Part shown: piece after piece, positions 20,901-29,675 of the stretch
How the letters are laid out: every line of letters starts with the position of its first letter
Position numbering within the stretch: position 1 is the first letter of the stretch
NCBI GenBank assembly: GCA_046565505.1
Contig: JBKHYJ010000049.1
Coordinates: 24,477-88,476, forward strand
DNA length: 64,000 nucleotides
DNA from: JBKHYJ01 sp046565505
Lineage (GTDB): Bacteria > Acidobacteriota > Blastocatellia > UBA7656
Direction: 5' to 3'
Position numbers and translations under genes: made by a program
Notes under the pieces: generated by a model
Seen by the model: only the letters and a program-made list of their open reading frames with translations
Databases searched by the model: none
Told to the model about the DNA's origin: nothing

Positions 20901-21432
20901 CCTCCAGGTAGTAGTTGCCCTTGCCGAGTATGTCCTGAAACTCCGTCGCCTGACGCGCCGCCTCCTCGAACCTGTCGGTGAGCAGCAGCGACGACGGCAC
21001 GCCGGATAGACAGGCCGACAGCGCCACTATGCCCTCGCTGTGCTTCGCCAGAAGCTCTTTATCTATCCGCGGCTTGTAGTAGAAGCCCTCCGTGAAGGCT
21101 AGCGAAGACAGCTTGGCGATGTTGTGGTAGCCCCGAAGATTCTTGGCGAGCAGTATGATGTGATTGGTCCCCCGCTCGCCCTGCGCGTCGCCGCGGTCCG
21201 TGTGCTTGCCCCTGGCGATGTAGGCTTCCATCCCGACGATGGGCTTGATGCCGGAGCCTTTCATCTGGTTGTAAAAAGAGAGCGCGCCATACATGTTGCC
21301 GTGGTCCGTAACGGCGACGGCCCGCGCCCCCAGTTCTTGCGCGCGCTGCGTGAGCTGCTTTATCTGTATGGCACCGTCGAGGAGACTAAAATCGCTGTGA
21401 AGATGGAGGTGTACGAAATCTTTTTCGTTCAT
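17929..21432 (-). CDS. dnaE: DNA polymerase III alpha subunit
   Basis: The replicative polymerase. From ATG 21432 it has 1167 residues, standard for DnaE. Residues 8-20 carry the PHP-domain motif HLHLHSDFSLLDG; the polymerase active-site acidic triad is in PDIDIDF (Asp411, 413, 415); GPGRGSAAGSLV precedes it. A helix-hairpin-helix region follows, and the C-terminal OB fold (VTVGGIVMELNVRTTKKGD) is present. Eleven more in-frame codons upstream are unlikely to be translated. It follows the ABC-F gene on the same strand at 364 bases, with its own probable -10 in between. Confidence 0.97.
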   Translation of the reverse strand: MNEKDFVHLHLHSDFSLLDGAIQIKQLTQRAQELGARAVAVTDHGNMYGALSFYNQMKGSGIKPIVGMEAYIARGKHTDRGDAQGERGTNHIILLAKNLRGYHNIAKLSSLAFTEGFYYKPRIDKELLAKHSEGIVALSACLSGVPSSLLLTDRFEEAARQATEFQDILGKGNYYLEVQNHGLDEETRTVIPGMLELSKKTGIPLAATNDCHYLLRDDWRAHDILVCIGAGKTVNEKRGLKYKEGEFYFRSAKEMWLLFGKDIPDALLNTVAIAEMCELELPKGENHLPEYRVPEGETTDSYFAKMARAGLEQRWAAIKDRPDRKCDLDDYRRRLEEEITVITNMGFPGYFLIVWDFINYAKKSNIPVGPGRGSAAGSLVAYCLKITDIDPLQYDLLFERFLNPERVSMPDIDIDFCVRGRQQVIDYVADYYGRDHVSQISTFGTMASKAAIKDVGRALEMPYAEVDKIAKMIPPPVRGRNVSIEDAIKQNQDLKRAIDSDPRVKDVIEIAKRLEGCSRHASVHAAGVVISPKPLYELVPISKTARDEITTQYAMADLEKTGMLKMDFLALTTLTIIDDCLKSVERETGERLDLAKIPLDDKAALQLFAEGKTEAIFQFESDGMKDICRRLKPDGLEDLSALNALYRPGPIDSGMVDDFIDRRHGKKKVRYDFAELKEVMGNTLGICVYQEQLMAVFQKLAGYSLGEADLVRRAMGKKKREELDKHKEKFLKQATERGHDHARLEKLWHSFEGFADYAFNRAHSFAYGYLAYQTAYLKAHFPTHFWAAVLSNELNNTAKVVKYINEARGQGIQILPPDVNASLDNFTASGNSIRFGLAAIKGIGHSAVSCVIEARNAGGPFRSLFDFTERVDSKAVNKRVLESLIRSGAFDSTNKNRARLFAAIDSAVEGGQRLQRSRATGQTDLFGALATTMPAADVPLPVVQDWSPQELLKGEKDTLGFYISGHPLLRYENALKDFANADVDRLSGFHHGAQVTVGGIVMELNVRTTKKGDRFGLFQLEDQFGSIKVVAWPDVFGKANGVMENDSAILVKGRLELDDGGGMTIIADEIQSLENIRERCARSVVLRFNVESITSEKLESLHGLLDTHRGDCGIVFEVELNDGSFARIQPNQFVRVKVTPELTHSIKQVMGECSVELVVQRATGAAK

Positions 21433-21796
21433 TGTTTTCTTTTGAATTAGGAAACGCTCTCGCAATCAGGGGGAGTCTGCTTGAGCCAGTGTTTGTCGCG
21501 CCTGCTTTCACCCTTTTGATGATTTCAATCCGCCGCCGCCCCGCGTCACTCTCACGGGTCGGCAGTATAGCATGGGGCGAGCCCGGCGGTACACCACAAA
21601 TTGTGGGGAATTGATTACATCGCCCAACATATTGAGCAGGTAAGAAAATGCCTGTGGAAATGGTGTGGAAAAAATGTGGAAAAATTTACGGGGTTGCCGG
21701 TCAGTGCGGCAGCGCCTTCGCCTCAGGCCCGCGCGGCCGAGCGGCTGCGGCCGGGCATTTTCAACCGCGAGGGTTTTACGGACACGATGCCAGATA
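21433..21796 (-). promoter_or_regulatory. dnaE upstream region
   Basis: On the minus strand TATACT at 21569-21564 is a plausible -10 for dnaE, about 130 bases before its ATG; no matching -35 stands out. The region also holds the TGTGGAAA repeat listed separately. Open frames crossing it (for example 21665-21913 +) look accidental. Confidence 0.4.
21653..21685 (+). repeat. three TGTGGAAA units at 11-base spacing
   Basis: TGTGGAAA occurs at 21653, 21664 and 21675, exactly one helical turn apart. Each differs by one or two bases from TGTGGATAA, the complement of the DnaA box TTATCCACA. They lie about 220 bases upstream of the dnaE start codon. Confidence 0.8.
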
Positions 21797-23680
21797 CTAG
21801 CCCGCGATTGTCGTCGCCGATTCCCACTCCTTGTAAAGAACCTCAAGCCGGGAGCCGATAGCCTCCTGCCGGCTGCCTATCTCGGCGTACTCCTCCCGCC
21901 CCCATCCCGATGACGGGTTTGCGAGCTTTTCTGATAAGTCCGAAAGCTCTTGCTCTAAGGCGGCGATCTCTTTTTCTATCTCCTCGGCCGGGCGGCGGCG
22001 CTCTTTCGGCTGAGGATTCGCCCTGGGCCTGGCGGGCTTTGCCGCCGCCTTCTGCCTCGCGGTCGCGTCTTCGCCGGCCGCCTGCTTGCGATGGCGAAGC
22101 TCGTAATAATCCGAATAGCTGCCATAGTGGTAGACGGCCGTCCCCGCCTCGAAGTGAAGTATCTCTGTCGCGAGCTTATCGAGAAAATACCTGTCGTGCG
22201 AAACCGTGATTATCGTGCCTGGGTATTCCGCGAGCGCCTGCTCCAGTGCTTCGCGCGAAGGGATGTCCAGATGATTGGTCGGCTCGTCCAGCACCAGCAC
22301 GTTCGCGCGGCTGTAGATGAGCTTCGCGAGCGCGAGCCGGCTCTTTTCGCCGCCGGAAAGCGCGGCCACGGGCTTTAAGATGTCGTCCCCGGTGAAAAGA
22401 AACCTGGCGAGATAGCCGCGCAGCTCGTTCGGGGTCGCGCGCGGGGCGGCGGCCGCCATCTCTTCGACCACGGTTGACCGCAGGTCCAGGCCCGCAAGCT
22501 CCTGGTCGAAGTATTCGAGGTTGATGTTGGCGCCCCAGGTCAGGCCCCCCGCTACGGGGTCAAGGTCGCCATTGATCGTCTTCAAGAACGTGGTCTTTCC
22601 AGACCCGTTCGGCCCTATTATCCCGAGCCGCTCGCCGCGCCGCAGCAGGAACGAAATCCCGCGCGCCAGAGTCACCGTCGCGTAGCCCACGGCGAGGTCG
22701 GAGACGGACAAAACATTATCGCCCGCGCGGGCCACTCCTTTAATCCCGAAGCCGGCCGTGCGGTCTTCGCGCACGGCTTCAACGCGCTCGATCTTTTCGA
22801 GCATCTTGCGCCGGGACTTGGCCTGTTTCGTCTTCTGGCCGGCGATATTGCGCCGGATGAATTCTTCCGTGCGGGCTATCATCTCCTGCTGCTGTTCGTA
22901 CTCCCGCATCTGTGTGAGCCTCCGCTCCTCGCGCTGCTTCACGTACGCCGTGTAGTTCCCGGCGTAGACGGTCGCGCGCCCCGCGTCCATCTCGACTATC
23001 TTCGTCGCCGTGCGGTCCAGCAGGAAGCGGTCATGCGAGATGATGACGAACGCGGACTTGTATTCGGACAGGAAATCTTCGAGCCACTCGACGGCGCCCA
23101 CGTCCAGGTGGTTGGTCGGCTCGTCTAGCAGCAACACGTCGGGCTCGGAGAGCAGTAGCTTCGCGAGCGCGAGCCTGGCCTTCTGCCCGCCGCTCAACTG
23201 GTCGGACGGCTTCGACAGGTCGTCGCTCTTAAACCCCAGCCCTACGAGCACCGCTTCGACTCGCGCGTGATAAGTGAAACCCCCGGCCAGCTCGTAGCGG
23301 TGGCCCAGGTCGCTGTAGGCATGCATCACTTCGTCGAGCGCCTCGCCCTGCGCCTCCGCCATCAGGTGTTCGAGCCGCGTGATCTCTTCTTCCATCGCGC
23401 GAATCTCCGCGAAGACCGAGAGGGCCTCGTCACGCACGGTGCTTTCGCCGCTGAAGTTGGGTTGTTGTTCGAGCAGGCCGAAGCGGAGCCCTCTGAGACG
23501 TATCACTTCGCCGCGGTCGGCCTCTTCGCTCCCGGTGACCAGGCGGAATACGGTCGTCTTGCCCGCCCCGTTGCGCCCGACCAGCCCGACGCGCTCCGCG
23601 GGGTTGATCTGGAACGTGACCCCGCGCAGCACGTCCTGCGCGCCGTATGACTTGTGAACTCCTTCGAGACGGAAAAGCAT
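21797..23680 (-). CDS. ABC-F family ATPase
   Basis: 627 residues with two ABC modules in one soluble chain and no membrane segments, the ABC-F pattern of ribosome-associated translation factors. Module 1: GRNGAGKTT near residues 35-43, LSGGQKARL, LLLDEPTNHLD; module 2: GPNGSGKTT, LSGGEKSRL, LVLDEPTNHLD. The inter-module linker is charged and contains many Arg/Lys (residues about 245-300), as in this family. The C-terminal part is an Ala/Lys/Pro linker followed by a coiled coil, like Uup. A role in rescuing stalled ribosomes or resistance is family knowledge; the exact subfamily is uncertain. Confidence 0.93.
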   Translation of the reverse strand: MLFRLEGVHKSYGAQDVLRGVTFQINPAERVGLVGRNGAGKTTVFRLVTGSEEADRGEVIRLRGLRFGLLEQQPNFSGESTVRDEALSVFAEIRAMEEEITRLEHLMAEAQGEALDEVMHAYSDLGHRYELAGGFTYHARVEAVLVGLGFKSDDLSKPSDQLSGGQKARLALAKLLLSEPDVLLLDEPTNHLDVGAVEWLEDFLSEYKSAFVIISHDRFLLDRTATKIVEMDAGRATVYAGNYTAYVKQREERRLTQMREYEQQQEMIARTEEFIRRNIAGQKTKQAKSRRKMLEKIERVEAVREDRTAGFGIKGVARAGDNVLSVSDLAVGYATVTLARGISFLLRRGERLGIIGPNGSGKTTFLKTINGDLDPVAGGLTWGANINLEYFDQELAGLDLRSTVVEEMAAAAPRATPNELRGYLARFLFTGDDILKPVAALSGGEKSRLALAKLIYSRANVLVLDEPTNHLDIPSREALEQALAEYPGTIITVSHDRYFLDKLATEILHFEAGTAVYHYGSYSDYYELRHRKQAAGEDATARQKAAAKPARPRANPQPKERRRPAEEIEKEIAALEQELSDLSEKLANPSSGWGREEYAEIGSRQEAIGSRLEVLYKEWESATTIAG

Positions 23681-23767
23681 CGTGGTAAGTCGGGAGACCG
23701 CCCGCGGGCGGAGCGTGTCACAGGGGGCGGGCAGATACGTCGTGACGCCGCCGCCCCCTATAACTTG

Positions 23768-25063
23768 CTATCGGTTGGTGTTTGCGGCTGGCGGCCGGCT
23801 GTTGCTTCTGGGGGCGGCCGTGTTTGCGTTAGCCGAGGCCGCGCGCCCTGCGTTCGAGTTGGCGGCCGCCGCGCGGTTCTCGTTCTCGAACCTGGGCTGC
23901 GGCTGCTGCTCGGGCTTCTGCTGGGCCGCCTGCTCTATCAACTGCGACGGCCGCATCTCGACGATCGTCTGCGGGTTCTGGACTATCCGCTCGGCGAGGT
24001 AGTTTTTCACGCCCGCTTCGTTCATCGCGACCAGTCCCAGCGCGTTCCACAGCACCTGCTGGCGCTGCTGGGTTATGGCGTTCGTGATGTCAGCGCGGAC
24101 GTCGTTGAGCGTCAGGTTCTCCGCCTTTTCGCGCTTGAGGTTCAGCTTGAATATATACCAGTTGCCGGAGCTGTCCTTTATGGGCTCGGTGTACTGCCCT
24201 TCGCTGAGCGGCATGAGGCGCTGTGCGATGTCCGGTATGCCGGCGAAGGACTGCTTCAGCCCGGCCTCCGACGCAAAGCCGAGTCTGCCGCCGCGGATGG
24301 CCGACTGCTGCTCCTCGGACTTTTGCGAAGCGACGGTAGCGAAATCCGAGCCGCTCCTTAGCTGCCCGTAGACACCCCTGATCTTCTGCTCGGCCCCGGC
24401 GTCTCCGCCATTGTTGGCGGGCGACACGGCTATGGCCGAAATGTCGACCCCGCGCTCGGCCTTGAACTCGCCCTTATGATCGTTGTAGTACTTCTCGATC
24501 TCGGCATCCGTGGGCGCGTTGACCCTGGAATTTTCGCGCGCCCTCAACTCGTTGATGGCCATCTCTTTGCGAATCTTGTCGCGCAACTCTTCCTCGGTCA
24601 GGCCGGCCTGCTGTATCTGAGCCTTGTACTGGTCCTCCGTCAGATTGGCCTCCTGTTTGCGCCTCTGGACTTCCTGATTCACCTTGTTGTCGTCGGGGAC
24701 GAGGTTCTCTTTCTGGGCCTTCTGGTAAAGCACTTCGGTCTGGATGAGGTTTTCGAGCACGGTCATACGCGCCGCGACAAGCTCGACGGGGGTAAGCGAC
24801 CCGCCGCCGCTCGCGTCCAACTGCTGCTTGATCGCGCTGTCAACCTGCTTGAGCGTTATCTCGCGCGAGCCGACTTTCGCCACCGCTTCGCCGATGTTGT
24901 CCGACCCCTTCGGCCCGCTGTTGCAGCCGGCCGCGAGCAGGGAAGAGAGGGCGATTATTAATAACACGACTGATTTAGGGGAACTAAACACGACTCTGCT
25001 CCTTCGCAAAAATGGTTTGACGGCCAACGCGCCGCCCGTGTTAAACTTTTGTTTTGCTTTCAT
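23768..25063 (-). CDS. SurA/PrsA-like peptidyl-prolyl isomerase lipoprotein
   Basis: From ATG 25063 a 431-residue lipoprotein: signal segment ending LLAAGC (Cys47), a SurA-N-like helical chaperone domain (about 55-210), then a parvulin/rotamase-type domain (about 215-330) with RGGRLGFAS and the usual KDSSGNWYIFKL end. The C-terminal 60 residues are a low-complexity Ala/Asn/Arg tail. It probably helps outer-membrane protein folding in the periplasm. A nine-codon extension from TTG 25090 is open but would overlap the rpmB ribosome-binding site; rpmB starts divergently 30 bases away. Confidence 0.88.
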   Translation of the reverse strand: MKAKQKFNTGGALAVKPFLRRSRVVFSSPKSVVLLIIALSSLLAAGCNSGPKGSDNIGEAVAKVGSREITLKQVDSAIKQQLDASGGGSLTPVELVAARMTVLENLIQTEVLYQKAQKENLVPDDNKVNQEVQRRKQEANLTEDQYKAQIQQAGLTEEELRDKIRKEMAINELRARENSRVNAPTDAEIEKYYNDHKGEFKAERGVDISAIAVSPANNGGDAGAEQKIRGVYGQLRSGSDFATVASQKSEEQQSAIRGGRLGFASEAGLKQSFAGIPDIAQRLMPLSEGQYTEPIKDSSGNWYIFKLNLKREKAENLTLNDVRADITNAITQQRQQVLWNALGLVAMNEAGVKNYLAERIVQNPQTIVEMRPSQLIEQAAQQKPEQQPQPRFENENRAAAANSNAGRAASANANTAAPRSNSRPPAANTNR

Positions 25064-25092
25064 CACAAATTTCTCGTCGGAGGTGTACAACC

Positions 25093-25284
25093 ATGTCTAA
25101 ACGCTGTGAGGTGTGCGGCAAGGGGCCGCAATTCGGTCACCGCGTGAGCCACGCCAACAACCGGACCAACCGCCGCTTTGACCCGAACCTTCAGGCCGTC
25201 CGCGCCATCGTCGGCGGGCGCGCCCAGCGCGTCCGCGTTTGCACGCGCTGCCTGAAGGCCGGTAAAGTTGTCAAAGCCGCTTAA
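25093..25284 (+). CDS. rpmB: 50S ribosomal protein L28
   Basis: 63 residues beginning MSKRCEVCGKGPQFGH, the standard bacterial L28 start; GNRVSHANNRT-like and RRFDPNLQ blocks follow. Two Cys pairs (CEVC and CTRC) make the zinc-binding C+ form. GGAGGTG lies eight bases before ATG 25093. Single gene, divergent from the SurA-like gene. Confidence 0.97.
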   Translation: MSKRCEVCGKGPQFGHRVSHANNRTNRRFDPNLQAVRAIVGGRAQRVRVCTRCLKAGKVVKAA

Positions 25285-25286
25285 CA

Positions 25287-25377
25287 TGCATTTTGGGTTT
25301 TAGATTTTAATTCCGGGCCGCTGGCGGTCCGCCTGCCGGCCCGAAACAGGAATCTAGAATCCAAAATTCGTTTGCCC
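25287..25377. terminator. hairpin with heptamer repeats between rpmB and ridA
   Basis: CGGGCCG at 25314-25320 and CGGCCCG at 25337-25343 form a stem, with flanking A/T-rich heptamers (ATTTTGG, GTTTTAG, ATTTTAA at 25290-25310) partly complementary to AATCTAGAATCCAAAAT on the other side. It lies between two convergent genes and may terminate both. The heptamers recur at 50302-50329. Confidence 0.5.
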
Positions 25378-25381
25378 CGCC

Positions 25382-25762
25382 TTATTCCGCCAAAGCGATA
25401 ACGTCTATCTCGACGCGCACGTCGCGAGGCAGCCGGGAGACCTCTACGGTAGATCGCGCCGGCGGCTTCTCCCCGAAAAAGCGCCCGTACGTGTCGTTCA
25501 TCTCTGTGAAGTCATTGAAGTCGGCGAGGTAGACGGTCGTCTTCACCACGCGGTCGAGCGAAGTCTGCGCGGCCTCGAGCACCGCCTTAAGGTTGTTCAT
25601 CACACGTTCCGTCTGCTCGCGTATGCCGCCCTCGACCACCTGCATGGTCGAAGGGTCGAGCGGTATCTGCCCCGAAGCGAACACAAGGCCGTTTGCTTTT
25701 ATCGCTTGCGAGTAAGGCCCGATGGCTTTAGGGGCGCTGTCGGTCTGGACGCGGTCTCTCAT
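25382..25762 (-). CDS. ridA: RidA/YjgF family imine deaminase
   Basis: 126 residues from ATG 25762. RidA hydrolyses reactive 2-aminoacrylate and related imines released by PLP enzymes. Family marks: APKAIGPYSQAI at the start, FASGQIPLDP, and near the end RSTVEVSRLPRDVRVEID with the Arg that binds the substrate carboxylate and the conserved Glu. Eleven codons upstream are open but unlike the family. It is transcribed towards rpmB and is separated from rel by about 200 bases to its right-hand side. Confidence 0.94.
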   Translation of the reverse strand: MRDRVQTDSAPKAIGPYSQAIKANGLVFASGQIPLDPSTMQVVEGGIREQTERVMNNLKAVLEAAQTSLDRVVKTTVYLADFNDFTEMNDTYGRFFGEKPPARSTVEVSRLPRDVRVEIDVIALAE

Positions 25763-25960
25763 CTTTGCCTGACTCCACAGTGAAGAATCTGACACCTCGC
25801 TGAAACGTAGAATTATCTCAAATGTGAATGTGATTGTCCACCAGCGCGACCTGCGGGATGCTGATTATCGGGTCGCGTGCTTAAAGCGCGGCGCGCGGCG
25901 CCGGGCCCCATAAGCCGCCCGCGAGTGGGCCCGGTTGAAGCGGGCCGGCGCTATGCGCGC

Positions 25961-28144
25961 TTACGCCTGCACGGGCTCCCCGCTTATGCGCTCGACATCT
26001 ATCACGCCCTTGACCGATTTCAGCGCGCCTGTGATCTTTTCAAGATGCTTGAGGTCGAAAATCTCCGCCGTGAGCACCAGTTGGCCTCGCCCCTCGTCGT
26101 CGAGCGAGGCGCGTATATCCCTTATGTTCGTGCCCACCCCCGCGATGGCCTGCGTCACGTCGGCGACCATACCTGGCCGGTCCTCCGTGACGAGCCGCAT
26201 CGTTATCGGGTAGGCGGAAGGGTTCTTGCCATCGGACTTCATCCACTCGACTTCGATTATGCGTTCGGGGTTGACCAACAGGCTGGGCATGTTCGAGCAC
26301 CGGGTGGAATGCACGGCGACGCCCTTGCCCCGCGTGATGTAGCCTATGATCTCTTCGCCGCGGATGGGGTTGCAGCAGCGCGCGCGGTAGACCATTATGT
26401 CGTCGATGCCTTTCACCACTATGCGGTCCTGAAGCCCGAGCGCGCGCTTGACGACCTGTTTAAACGTGGGCCTCTTATCCTGCTCCACCTCCGACGCGCG
26501 CTCAGGTGGGAGCAGCTTGGCTATCACGCTGCGCGGCAGGGTCTTGCCATAGCCGATTGAGGCGAGGAGGTCGTCCGCCCGCGCGCACCCATAGTCGGGA
26601 GAAACCCTGTCCAGCTCACCCGACGAAAGGATCTTCTTCAGGTTCAGGCGGAACCGCTCGGCCTCCTTCTCGAACAACTTCTTGCCTAGCTCGACGGCCG
26701 TCGCGCGGTCGCTTTCGGCCAGGTAATGGCGGACCTTCGACCGCGCGCGGGAAGTCTTGACGAAGTTCATCCAGTCGTGCGACGGGTGTGCGGACGGCGA
26801 AGTCATGATCTCCACCACGTCGCCGTTGCGGAGCTGGTACTTGAGCGGCACTATCCGCCCGTTCACCTTCGCCCCGCTCGTGGTGAGCCCCACCTGCGTG
26901 TGGATCATGAAGGCGAAATCTATAGGCGTGGCCCCGCGCGGGAGCTCTATCACCTTCCCCTTCGGCGTGAAGCAGTAGACTTCCTTCGGGTAAAGGTCGA
27001 GCTTGAGAGAGTCCAGGAACTCCCGCGAGTCTTTCACCTCCTGCTGCCACTCGACCAGCCGCTTGAGCCACACGAACGCCTCGTCCTCGTCCGTGTGCGT
27101 CCCGCGCCGGCCCTCCTTGTACTTCCAGTGGGCGGCGATGCCCTCCTCCGCGACCAGGTGCATCTCCCCCGTGCGGATCTGCACCTCGAAGGGCTGGCCC
27201 CCGTCGCCGACCACGGACGTGTGAAGCGACTGGTAGAAGTTCTCGCGCGGGATGGCTATCCAGTCCTTAAAGCGGGTCGGGATCGGCTTCCACGCCGTGT
27301 GAATGACGCCGAGCGCGCCATAGCAGTCCTTGACCGATTCTGTGATGATGCGCACCGCCACGAGGTCGTAGACCTGGTCTATGGTGATGTGCTGCCGCTT
27401 CAGCTTCTGGTAGATTGAAAACAGGCGCTTGAGCCTGCCTTCTAGGTGGACTATCCGAATGCCCGAGGCGGCCGTCATCTGTATGATGCGCTGCTTGGTC
27501 TCTTCGAGGAACGTCTCCAGCCGCGCGCGGCGGCTCTCGACCAGCTCCTTGAGCTTGTGGTACTCCTCCGGCTCGATGTATTTGAACGCCAGGTCTTCGA
27601 GCTCGCCGCGCACGCGGCTCATACCCAGGCGGTGCGCGATGGGCGCGTATACGTCGAGCGTCTCCTGCGCTATGCGGCGGCGCTTCTCCGTGTGGAGGTA
27701 CTCCAGCGTGCGCATGTTGTGAAGCCTGTCTGCGAGCTTAACGAGAACCACTCGCACGTCGTCGACCATCGCGAGCAGCATCTTGCGCATGTTGAGCGCC
27801 TGGCGCTCCTCCGACGAGGCGTGGTCGAGCTTCGATATTTTCGTGAGCCCGTCAACGAGGTGCGCGATTTCCGGGCCGAAGTACTCTTCAATATCTTCGA
27901 CGGTGGTCTCCGTGTCTTCGACAATGTCGTGCAGCAGCCCCGTGGCGATGCAGACGGGGTCGAGCTTCAGATCGGCCAGGATCGCGGCGACTTCGAGCGG
28001 GTGGACGAGGTACGGCTCGCCGGACTTACGGATCTGGCCCCTGTGCTCGCGCGCCGAGAAGAGGTAGGCGCGGCGCAAGAGGTCTTCGTCCGCGCCCGGG
28101 TGGTTCTCGCGAACCTTGTCTATTAATTCCTCGAATCGAATCAT
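25961..28144 (-). CDS. rel: bifunctional (p)ppGpp synthetase/hydrolase (RelA/SpoT)
   Basis: 727 residues, the usual length of a long RSH protein controlling the stringent response. Hydrolase domain: His34, His48 and HDIVEDT with His72-Asp73 are all present, so hydrolysis should be active. Synthetase domain: RFKDWIAIPRENFYQSLH and EVQIRT are intact. TGS (about 385-450), a helical/zinc-finger region with RARCCNPIRGEEIIGY, and a C-terminal ACT domain (about 655-727) follow. It starts at ATG 28144, 100 bases downstream of the terminator of the TonB operon. Confidence 0.96.
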   Translation of the reverse strand: MIRFEELIDKVRENHPGADEDLLRRAYLFSAREHRGQIRKSGEPYLVHPLEVAAILADLKLDPVCIATGLLHDIVEDTETTVEDIEEYFGPEIAHLVDGLTKISKLDHASSEERQALNMRKMLLAMVDDVRVVLVKLADRLHNMRTLEYLHTEKRRRIAQETLDVYAPIAHRLGMSRVRGELEDLAFKYIEPEEYHKLKELVESRRARLETFLEETKQRIIQMTAASGIRIVHLEGRLKRLFSIYQKLKRQHITIDQVYDLVAVRIITESVKDCYGALGVIHTAWKPIPTRFKDWIAIPRENFYQSLHTSVVGDGGQPFEVQIRTGEMHLVAEEGIAAHWKYKEGRRGTHTDEDEAFVWLKRLVEWQQEVKDSREFLDSLKLDLYPKEVYCFTPKGKVIELPRGATPIDFAFMIHTQVGLTTSGAKVNGRIVPLKYQLRNGDVVEIMTSPSAHPSHDWMNFVKTSRARSKVRHYLAESDRATAVELGKKLFEKEAERFRLNLKKILSSGELDRVSPDYGCARADDLLASIGYGKTLPRSVIAKLLPPERASEVEQDKRPTFKQVVKRALGLQDRIVVKGIDDIMVYRARCCNPIRGEEIIGYITRGKGVAVHSTRCSNMPSLLVNPERIIEVEWMKSDGKNPSAYPITMRLVTEDRPGMVADVTQAIAGVGTNIRDIRASLDDEGRGQLVLTAEIFDLKHLEKITGALKSVKGVIDVERISGEPVQA

Positions 28145-28180
28145 AACGAGCCGCCGGCCGGAGAATTTCTGATGCCGAAT

Positions 28181-28215
28181 AAAAAAGGTGACGCCCGCAA
28201 AGGAGCGTCACCTTT
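28181..28215 (-). terminator. intrinsic terminator of the TonB/ExbBD operon
   Basis: An 11-base-pair stem (28184-28194 with 28205-28215) followed on the minus strand by a T-run (A-run at 28181-28186 on the + strand). It lies between the end of the TPR lipoprotein gene and the start of rel. Confidence 0.9.
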
Positions 28216-28241
28216 AATTTTAGCACAGGATGGAAGCTACT

Positions 28242-29045
28242 TCATTGCCCCGCGGCGGCCTCCCCGTGCTCCTTCTGCTCTTTCTGGATCGCGGTATACT
28301 TGTCTTGCATCGCCCGCGCCTTGGCGTCGAATTCCTTCAGCCGCGAGGGGTCGACCTTAGCCTCCTCTATGTAAACGAGCTTCTCGTAGAACCAGGCGTT
28401 GGCGTAATCGGGCTGTATCGAGATGGCCTTCTGGAGCATCTCGTGCGCCTTGCCGATGATGGGCTTCATCTTCGCGAGCACCTCCGGGGGGATGGGCTGT
28501 TTCTTCAGCATATACCCCGCGTTCATGTCATAGCTCTCTTTCCAGTAGCCCACGCCTAGCGTGTAGTAGACGTCCGCCTTGGCCTTGGTCGTGGCCGAGG
28601 GCAGCTCCGCCCGCTTTATCAGGGTGTCGCGCTGGAGTTGCTTGTACTCCTCCGCCCTGTCCGGGTTGATGCTCGCCATCTTTTCGTAGACGTTGGCCTT
28701 GAAGGCCAGCGACTGGTCCACGGCCTCCGCGTTGTTGGCGTTCTTGGCGATGATGTCGTCGTAGGCCGCTATGGTCTTCCTGCCGAGTTCTTCTGTGAGG
28801 TTCTGGTCGAATTGCGAGTTGAGCGCGCGCGCGTAAAACAGCTGCGCGTTGGTCAGGTCGGGTGAAAGCGCCAGCGCGCGCGAGAATTTCTCCTGGGCCG
28901 TGTCGAACTTGCCCTTGTTGAATTCCCGGACGCCGTCGTTAACGGCGTCCTTCGCGCGAAGCTTGTTGATGACTCCACAGCCGGGCGTCACCATCGCCAG
29001 GGCGAGCAGCCCCGGCAAGAGCGCAAGGTTATATTTTCTCTTCAA
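28242..29045 (-). CDS. TPR-repeat lipoprotein of the TonB/ExbBD operon
   Basis: 267 residues with a lipobox (VTPGC, Cys23). Tetratricopeptide-like helices are visible: GVREFNKGKFDTAQEKFSRA at about 38-57, a long middle, and MLQKAISIQPDYANAWFYE at about 205-223. The C-terminus is charged. It is the last gene of the operon, 20 bases after the second ExbD. TPR lipoproteins in such operons are thought to act as periplasmic adaptors for TonB/Tol-type machines; that role is inferred. Confidence 0.85.
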   Translation of the reverse strand: MKRKYNLALLPGLLALAMVTPGCGVINKLRAKDAVNDGVREFNKGKFDTAQEKFSRALALSPDLTNAQLFYARALNSQFDQNLTEELGRKTIAAYDDIIAKNANNAEAVDQSLAFKANVYEKMASINPDRAEEYKQLQRDTLIKRAELPSATTKAKADVYYTLGVGYWKESYDMNAGYMLKKQPIPPEVLAKMKPIIGKAHEMLQKAISIQPDYANAWFYEKLVYIEEAKVDPSRLKEFDAKARAMQDKYTAIQKEQKEHGEAAAGQ

Positions 29046-29065
29046 GGCTAGTTCCTCCTGTGCCC

Positions 29066-29533
29066 CTACTCTTGTAGATAATCTATCTGAAGCCCTATGG
29101 GCATGGCCCCCGCCCCCTTGACCATGTCTATGACCGAGACGATGTCACCGTAGGCTTTCTTCTTGGGCGCCTTGATGAAGACCGTCTTGTCGGGCCGCTG
29201 TTCGAGCAGGTCCTTAAGGGTTGACCCGAGCGTGACCAGGTCCATCGGCCTGCTGTTCAGCTCGACCTGCTGGTCCAGCCCCGACCCTGACATCTTCACG
29301 TCAACCATCAGAAGGTCCGAGGGAGGCACCGGCTGGTTTTTGTCGGCGTCATTCGGCTTCTGGGGTATCTGCGACTCGAACTTAGCCTCTTTTTGAGGCT
29401 GGATTACCATGAATATGATTAGCAGCACCAGCAGCACGTCTATCAACGGCGTGACGTTGATGTTCGGCGCCGCCATTCCCAGCCCATGCTTTTTCGGCAT
29501 GCCGTCTGATTCGTCAGGTGTTCCGTGTGCCAT
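29066..29533 (-). CDS. exbD: ExbD/TolR family biopolymer transport protein (second copy)
   Basis: 155 residues: short cytoplasmic part, one membrane helix INVTPLIDVLLVLLIIFMVI (about 25-44) with the proton-carrying Asp32 in the VTPLID motif, then a periplasmic domain ending DMVKGAGAMPIGLQID. The periplasmic part has a Lys-rich insert (KPNDADKNQP) not seen in the other copy. It lies 142 bases after the first ExbD gene and 20 bases before the TPR lipoprotein. Confidence 0.93.
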   Translation of the reverse strand: MAHGTPDESDGMPKKHGLGMAAPNINVTPLIDVLLVLLIIFMVIQPQKEAKFESQIPQKPNDADKNQPVPPSDLLMVDVKMSGSGLDQQVELNSRPMDLVTLGSTLKDLLEQRPDKTVFIKAPKKKAYGDIVSVIDMVKGAGAMPIGLQIDYLQE

Positions 29534-29675
29534 CTTATATCAAGCTGCCGTCCGCGCGGCGGTCACCGGCAACGTCCTCCTTGATGTTAAGGGTAATTCC
29601 GGGCGGGCACCGCGCCGGCGGCGCCCGCGCTCAATGCTCGCGCATTCCGATGCCACTTTCGCATCGGGCGCCGGC

